Source of the DNA: Candidatus Portnoybacteria bacterium CG_4_10_14_0_2_um_filter_44_20
GTDB taxonomy: Bacteria > Patescibacteriota > Minisyncoccia > Portnoybacterales > GCA-002795985
Assembly (NCBI GenBank): GCA_002792395.1
Contig: PFOG01000106.1
Coordinates: forward strand, 1 to 8,432
Reading direction: 5' to 3'
DNA: 8,432 bases
Part shown: one piece after another, positions 4,988 to 8,432 of the stretch
Position numbering within the stretch: the first letter of the stretch is position 1
Layout: every line of letters starts with the position of its first letter
The notes under the pieces: model-generated
Databases searched by the model: none
What the model saw: the letters and a program-made list of their open reading frames with translations, nothing else
What the model was told of the DNA's origin: nothing
Translations under genes and position numbers: made by a program

Positions 4988-5989
4988 ATGCTTATCGATG
5001 ATGTAAAAATAAAAGTGAAGGCTGGCCGGGGCGGTAACGGCGCGGTGGCATTTAGTAATGTAAAGATGAATCTCGGTCCGACCGGCGCAGACGGCGGCAA
5101 GGGCGGAAGCGTTTATCTTGAAGGCGTACCCGACTTGGGCGCGCTTATTCAATTTCGCCATAAAAAAGAAGTGGCGGCAGAAGATGGAAAACGAGGGAAG
5201 ACTAAGCTTAATGATGGGGCGGATGGCGGCGATTTGATCCTAAAGGTGCCAATTGGCACGGTGGCGCATAATTTGTCGACCGGCAAAGATATTGAGATTA
5301 TTTCCGTTGGACAGCGTTTTTTGGTAGCCAAGGGCGGACGAGGCGGAAAGGGTAATTTTAAATTCCGTTCGTCGATTAACACCAGCCCGATCGAGTTTCA
5401 GGAAGGCATGCTGGGTGAAGAATGTGAATTAAGGCTGGAGCTCAAATTGATCGCCGATATTGGTTTTATCGGGTTGCCGAATGTTGGCAAATCGAGCCTG
5501 CTGAACCGGCTGACTAATGCGAAAAGCAAAGTGGCTAATTATCCTTTTACCACCCTTGATCCGAGTCTCGGCGTTTATTATGAACTGATTTTGGCCGATA
5601 TCCCCGGGCTAATTGAGGGGGCGTCGGACGGTAAGGGGCTTGGCGTTAAATTTTTGCGCCACATTGAACGCACAAAAATACTTTTCCATCTTATTTCTGC
5701 GGAATCGCCCGACCCGGTAAAAGATTATCAAATTATCCGAAACGAACTTGGCGCGTATAATAAGCAAAGCTTGAGTGAGCATCCTGCTCACTATAAAAAA
5801 TTACTGGACAAGCCGGAGTATCTTTTTTTAAGCAAAGCTGACCTGCCGAACAAAAATGAAATTGATAAAAAACTCGATAAATTAAAGGCAATAGGCGGGG
5901 ACGCGATTCCGGTTTCTATCATTAATGACGAAAGCATCGGTCGTGTTGAAAAAGTATTGCGCGAAGTTATCAAGCAGAAATTTCAATAA
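4988..5989 (+). CDS. obg: Obg/CgtA GTPase, ribosome assembly factor
   Basis: The 333-residue protein has the glycine-rich Obg fold at residues 1 to about 155 (KAGRGGNGAVAF, GADGGKGGS, KGGRGGKGN) followed by the GTPase domain: G1 GLPNVGKS (162-169), G2 within the TTLDPSLG stretch, G3 DIPG (204-207), G4 SKAD (282-285) and G5 near VS (309-310). Obg binds the 50S subunit and links GTP level and stress to ribosome maturation. Differences from the E. coli protein: the loop between G2 and G3 is about five residues shorter, NKxD is SKAD, and there is no C-terminal extension. I associate this version with Parcubacteria-type genomes. The start is 46 bp after the flavoprotein gene, probably in the same operon, with no Shine-Dalgarno sequence but an AT-rich lead (TATAAAT) right at the ATG. 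Confidence 0.95.
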   Translation: MLIDDVKIKVKAGRGGNGAVAFSNVKMNLGPTGADGGKGGSVYLEGVPDLGALIQFRHKKEVAAEDGKRGKTKLNDGADGGDLILKVPIGTVAHNLSTGKDIEIISVGQRFLVAKGGRGGKGNFKFRSSINTSPIEFQEGMLGEECELRLELKLIADIGFIGLPNVGKSSLLNRLTNAKSKVANYPFTTLDPSLGVYYELILADIPGLIEGASDGKGLGVKFLRHIERTKILFHLISAESPDPVKDYQIIRNELGAYNKQSLSEHPAHYKKLLDKPEYLFLSKADLPNKNEIDKKLDKLKAIGGDAIPVSIINDESIGRVEKVLREVIKQKFQ

Positions 5990-6126
5990 CCCCCGTTTTA
6001 TTGATAGAGCCTTTGAAATATTGTTTTTGGCCTTGTGTAGCTATAAGAGAAGAAAGGACGAGCGGTTTTTTGGCTGAAGTAAAATTTTTTTAGCATTTTG
6101 TTTTGTTAGTGTCTTTCCATTTTGTT

Positions 6127-6155
6127 TTGACAGAATGGTACTGATATGTTATTTT
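6127..6155 (+). promoter_or_regulatory. Promoter of the two-gene accessory cassette
   Basis: TTGACA (6127-6132), 17 bp, TATTTT (6150-6155) is a good promoter and would start RNA near 6162, about 50 bases before the first gene. A second TTGACA at 6181-6186 has no -10 at the right distance. The rest of the 5990-6212 gap is AT-rich; I see no gene and no clear terminator for obg in it. Confidence 0.65.
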
Positions 6156-6212
6156 CTCACCAGGTGTTTGATTTGTAACTTTGACAACTTTGAGTAAAGG
6201 AGAATTGGGGCG

Positions 6213-6668
6213 ATGAATGAGACTTATCATAAGATTGTTGACGAGTGTTACCCCGAGCTTGCGAAAAAGAAAGCTTCTTATATGGTATCTGCTCTCATCG
6301 ACGGTCTTTTTTTCGAATGGCTGAGCGATGAAAAAAATCATGAATCTGTCGGCATCACCTTTTTTTGCAAGGAAGATGTTTATTTATCTCCGGAAGAGGC
6401 GGCAGCCGCGAGAGTGTCTACGGCTGATTTGAAAAGCAGGCGTCTTAATATAGTCGTCGAGGGAAAAGCCGTCGGTATTCTGTTTTGCTTTGTCTTTAAT
6501 CCGTTTCAGGGCGCGTCAAACATTTGTTTTTTGAGGGCAGAAGGATATATTGGCAGTAACGCCGTTGCCGATGCGCTAATTGGTAAATTTAAGGATTTCT
6601 TAAAGGAAAAAGTTCCTTACGCTGAACTGTGTGCCAGGCTGATGAAGCTGGTGACCCAGGGGGTCTAA
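6213..6668 (+). CDS. Hypothetical protein, first gene of an accessory pair
   Basis: I do not recognise this 151-residue protein. It looks soluble: an N-terminal helical part with many Lys/Glu/Tyr residues (about 1-40), a central part with beta-strand character around GITFFCKEDVYL and LNIVVEGKAVGILFCFVFNPF (residues 47-100), and a C-terminal helical segment from about residue 115. It has five cysteines but no regular metal-binding spacing, and the short hydrophobic stretch GILFCFVF is more like a buried strand than a membrane segment. Translation is clearly marked by AAAGGAG at 6196-6202, ten bases before the ATG, unlike most genes in the window. The next gene follows after 23 bp on the same strand, and one terminator closes both. 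Confidence 0.7.
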   Translation: MNETYHKIVDECYPELAKKKASYMVSALIDGLFFEWLSDEKNHESVGITFFCKEDVYLSPEEAAAARVSTADLKSRRLNIVVEGKAVGILFCFVFNPFQGASNICFLRAEGYIGSNAVADALIGKFKDFLKEKVPYAELCARLMKLVTQGV

Positions 6669-6691
6669 TCATCCTTAAGGGGGTGCGGAAG

Positions 6692-6949
6692 ATGAGATGG
6701 TATTTAGAATGCACGGTGAAAGTTACGAAAGAGAGGCGCGGACCTTATTGTGGAATTTATGAGACTAATAAGCCATATACTACTTGTTTCGGTCTGAACA
6801 CTTCTTCGTATGAGGACCGTGAGCAAGCCAAAAAAGAGGCCGAAGAAAGATATCTAAAGGAAAAAAGAGGTGATTCGCGGCTGTGTTCTCCGAAGCTGGT
6901 TTGGCGCGAACATCTCGACGAAGAAAAAAAGCTAGTTCCGCAAAGATAA
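6692..6949 (+). CDS. Hypothetical small protein, second gene of an accessory pair
   Basis: The frame is open from an ATG at 6629, but I choose the ATG at 6692: it has AAGGGGG (6677-6683) eight bases upstream, and the longer version would overlap the end of the preceding gene. The product has 85 residues, very charged, with a beta-rich N-terminal half (MRWYLECTVKVTKER, then GIYETNKPYTTCFGLNT) and a helix from about 40 to 60 (EDREQAKKEAEERYLKEKR). I do not recognise a family. Compact basic-acidic proteins of this kind are common in phage or mobile regions, but nothing here proves that. It shares a promoter and terminator with the gene before it. Confidence 0.65.
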   Translation: MRWYLECTVKVTKERRGPYCGIYETNKPYTTCFGLNTSSYEDREQAKKEAEERYLKEKRGDSRLCSPKLVWREHLDEEKKLVPQR

Positions 6950-6961
6950 ATTTTGAACATT

Positions 6962-6990
6962 AGCTCCGTTTTTCGGAGCTTTTTATTTTT
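6962..6990 (+). terminator. Intrinsic terminator of the accessory pair
   Basis: AGCTCCG (6962-6968) pairs perfectly with CGGAGCT (6974-6980) across a T5 loop and is followed by TTTTATTTTT. It sits 13 bp after the last stop codon and faces the terminator of the opposing RRM gene. Confidence 0.92.
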
Positions 6991-7010
6991 CGGTCATATT
7001 TAAGCGCGCC

Positions 7011-7044
7011 AAACACAAAAGCCCCCGAAGGGGCTTTTGTGTTT
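7011..7044 (-). terminator. Terminator of the RRM gene with UUCG tetraloop
   Basis: A 15-bp perfect stem (7011-7025 with 7030-7044) contains GCCCC/GGGGC at its tip. Read on the minus strand the loop is C-UUCG-G, the very stable tetraloop, while the plus strand reads CGAA. T-rich sequence (TTTTGTGTTT) forms the descending arm on the minus strand. It lies 16 bp past the RRM stop codon and may work in both directions. Confidence 0.88.
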
Positions 7045-7060
7045 TCTTAGCAGCAATGGT

Positions 7061-7378
7061 TTACCAATTACTTCTGCCGCCACCGCCGAAGCCTCTGCCA
7101 CGATCGAAATCTCGGCGAGGAGGTTTGTCGGTCATCGGGCGGGCTTCATTGACAGTTAATGTTCGGCCATCCAATTCTTTGCCATTGAGAGCTTCAATAG
7201 CTTTCTGGGCGTCTTCGGCGGTGGACATTTCCACAAAACCGAAACCCTTTGAGCGGCCTGACATTTTGTCAAGAATAATTGTCGCGGTATCTACGGCGCC
7301 AACCTGAGCGAAAGCATCTTTCAATGTTTCCTCAGTGGTCGTATAAGATAAACCGCCAACATATAGTTTCTTAGCCAT
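7061..7378 (-). CDS. RRM-domain RNA-binding protein with Gly/Arg-rich tail
   Basis: The 105-residue protein is a single RNA recognition motif followed by a short flexible tail. RNP2 is LYVGGL (residues 5-10) and RNP1 is RSKGFGFVEM (42-51), with the aromatic residues Y6, F46 and F48 that stack on RNA bases. The tail (residues about 86-105) is rich in Arg and Gly (RGRGFGGGGRSNW), as in the cyanobacterial Rbp and plant glycine-rich proteins. Bacterial proteins of this type bind single-stranded RNA, and some are cold-induced. The gene has its own promoter at 7546-7518, a leader of about 130 bases with a long hairpin, and a strong terminator, so it is monocistronic. There is no Shine-Dalgarno sequence before the ATG. 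Confidence 0.94.
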   Translation of the reverse strand: MAKKLYVGGLSYTTTEETLKDAFAQVGAVDTATIILDKMSGRSKGFGFVEMSTAEDAQKAIEALNGKELDGRTLTVNEARPMTDKPPRRDFDRGRGFGGGGRSNW

Positions 7379-7412
7379 TATTTTGCGTTTTTTGTTTATT
7401 TTACAAACAAAA

Positions 7413-7483
7413 AAGCGAATTAGTTTAGTGTAAGGCGACCTTCCTCTTAGTTTTTGACCTCACCTTACAAAGTAAATTCGCTT
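7413..7483 (-). promoter_or_regulatory. Long leader hairpin with T run, attenuator-like, in the RRM mRNA
   Basis: On the minus strand, AAGCGAATT pairs with AATTCGCTT (9 bp, plus coordinates 7475-7483 and 7413-7421), and after an internal loop TGTAAGGTGA pairs with TCGCCTTACA (7460-7469 and 7429-7438) with one G-U pair. On the plus strand the same position would be an A-C mismatch, so the fold favours minus-strand RNA. The outer stem runs straight into TTTTTTG, as in an intrinsic terminator, about 35 bases before the ATG. Autoregulation by the RRM protein or cold control would be logical, but is inference. Confidence 0.6.
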
Positions 7484-7517
7484 GGAGAGAAAACCTAATG
7501 AGAAAACTTACATTGTT

Positions 7518-7546
7518 AGTATATGCTAATTCTATAGAAAAGTCAA
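7518..7546 (-). promoter_or_regulatory. Promoter of the RRM gene
   Basis: On the minus strand TTGACT (7546-7541), 17 bp, TATACT (7523-7518) is close to consensus at ideal spacing. RNA would start near 7511 and carry the long leader hairpin before the ATG at 7378. Confidence 0.82.
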
Positions 7547-7558
7547 GTGTTTTATGTG

Positions 7559-7564
7559 TTGACA
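7559..7564 (+). promoter_or_regulatory. Possible -35 of the gp88-like gene
   Basis: TTGACA at 7559-7564 points toward the gene at 7643, back to back with the RRM promoter. The matching -10 region (about 7582-7590, CATTCTATT) is poor, so activity is uncertain. Confidence 0.3.
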
Positions 7565-7642
7565 GGATAAATTAAAAATGTCATTCTATTTCCAGCACCG
7601 TAAAAATTGAAGAATTGCGCGTAAATGGAAGGGGATAACAGA

Positions 7643-8218
7643 ATGTATTATCTGACAAAAGGCAATCGGGAAATGGGCCCGGAGGTGTATCTTTTTAATC
7701 TGCCGATTATTTTAACCTGCCGTCCTACTTTGTGGCGCGAAAAGAATTGCTACGGTAAAAAGGGAAATTATAGGCGTTTCAAAGGAAGCATAGAAAGGGC
7801 GCTTAATAAAAGATACGAACTTTCTCTTTCCGATGAATTTGTTGAAATAATAACCAACGAAATTTTCCGGCGAAAAATTTCCCTTGTCCGTGTTCATGTT
7901 ACCGGAGATTTTTATAGCGAAGAGTATGTTAGAAAATGGATTCAGATAGCCGCGAATTGTCCACAAACGCGTTTTAGGACAACGACAAAAAGAAGAGATT
8001 TAAAAGATACCATCTTGGAGCTTCATTCGTTATCAAATTTAATATTAGGGAAAGCCTGGATCCTTCGCGGTCTGAGCCGGAGATGGGACTCCCGATAGCG
8101 GCGATAGAAACTCTTGAAGTTGCCGCCGGATTTTCTCCGATGCGTGCGTGATTGCCGCGAATGCGGCTATGTCTGTTGGCATCAGAAAAATTCAAGCTAT
8201 TGTTTCCCGGAAATTTAG
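7643..8218 (+). pseudogene. Phage gp88-family protein gene, broken by two frame changes
   Basis: Translation should start at 7643, eight bases after GGAAGGGG (7627-7634); an ATG at 7625 is in frame but lies ahead of that site. The first frame encodes gp88 hallmarks: FNLPIILTC, NCYGKKGNYRR and VRVHVTGDFYSEEYVRKW, and ends at TAG 8096-8098. The expected continuation, RESLDPSRSEPEMGLPIAA, lies in the -1 frame (from about 8041 to TGA 8149-8151), and the C-terminal DCRECGYVCWHQKNS part lies in a third frame from about 8141 to TAG 8216-8218. Together the pieces give one collinear protein of about 190 residues. The middle cysteine I expect in the TCxxxxxCxxxCY motif is Arg. The molecular function of the family is unknown to me. 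Decay or sequencing indels explain the breaks best. Confidence 0.75.
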
Positions 8219-8236
8219 ACGCTCCTTTTTTAATTT

Positions 8237-8266
8237 AAGCCTCGTCGTGACGGGGCTTTTGTTTTG
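8237..8266 (+). terminator. Intrinsic terminator after the gp88-like gene
   Basis: AAGCCTCGT (8237-8245) pairs with ACGGGGCTT (8250-8258, one T-G pair) over a CGTG loop and is followed by TTGTTTTG. It lies 18 bp after the last stop codon of the broken gene, supporting the idea that the gene once ran that far. Confidence 0.85.
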
Positions 8267-8432
8267 TTCGTTGATAGTTGGGACAGGATTGAAGAAGCGC
8301 GGTTTTTGAGATAAACTGAAGATAAGTTAATGGTTTAAAATTACCGATAAAACCCGTCAAGAGCTCCTAATTTAACTGATTATTGATAACTGAATTTTAA
8401 TGTTTGTTCTTTTAAGGAATTATCAAATACGC

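Noticed and set aside
4847..5161. 104-codon minus-strand frame across the flavoprotein-obg junction
   Set aside because: It lies antisense to two well-conserved genes and has no recognisable domain.
6629..6691. N-terminal extension of the second accessory gene
   Set aside because: It would overlap the end of the previous gene, has no ribosome binding site, and the downstream ATG at 6692 has a strong one.
7974..8195. Minus-strand 73-codon frame opposite the broken gp88-like gene
   Set aside because: The plus strand shows clear family motifs in consecutive frames over the same bases; the minus frame is a shadow.
8267..8432. Terminal ~170 bp searched for a gene start, promoter or repeat
   Set aside because: AT-rich sequence with a TTGATA at 8383 but no matching -10, no open frame of note and no clear repeat; nothing can be supported.

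Overview
The window looks like a piece of a Candidate Phyla Radiation (Patescibacteria, probably Parcubacteria-type) chromosome, most likely from a metagenome. The main reasons are the compact 333-residue Obg GTPase with a shortened G domain and an SKAD in place of NKxD, the stand-alone RRM protein with a Gly/Arg tail, the short genes, and starts that mostly lack a Shine-Dalgarno (SD) sequence. The assignment is inferred from protein flavour, not from a marker tree.

Layout. Positions 1-347 hold a small ArsR-type winged-helix regulator whose promoter carries a 13-bp motif that recurs inside a 40-bp near-palindrome over its stop codon. Positions 348-652 carry no convincing gene, but end in an array of four direct repeats at 20-21 bp spacing in front of the next promoter. 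Positions 653-1688 encode a two-gene cassette: a MerR-like HTH fused to a GHKL ATPase, followed by a DUF4325 STAS-like protein. This looks like a partner-switching regulator wired directly to DNA. Positions 1711-1832 can form a multi-helix RNA with two competing folds, directly upstream of an NhaD-type Na+/H+ antiporter (1850-3112). A second strong hairpin (3183-3225) precedes a well-formed promoter, a cold-shock protein gene and its terminator. Then come an HI0933/YhiN-family flavoprotein (3691-4941) and obg (4988-5989), probably one operon.

Positions 5990-6950 carry a promoter and two small unrecognised genes with strong SD sequences, closed by a terminator. An RRM RNA-binding protein runs the other way (7378-7061) with its own promoter, a long leader hairpin ending in a T run (attenuator-like) and a UUCG-loop terminator. 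Positions 7643-8218 are a phage gp88-family gene broken by two frame changes, followed by a terminator. The last ~170 bp hold nothing I can identify.

Themes. The housekeeping-like genes and regulators start without SD sequences, whereas three accessory genes (6213, 6692, 7643) have strong ones, suggesting a different origin. Much of the regulation visible here appears to lie in DNA repeats and structured leaders. The most attractive candidates for undescribed biology are the HTH-ATPase/STAS cassette with its phased repeats and the structured RNA ahead of nhaD.
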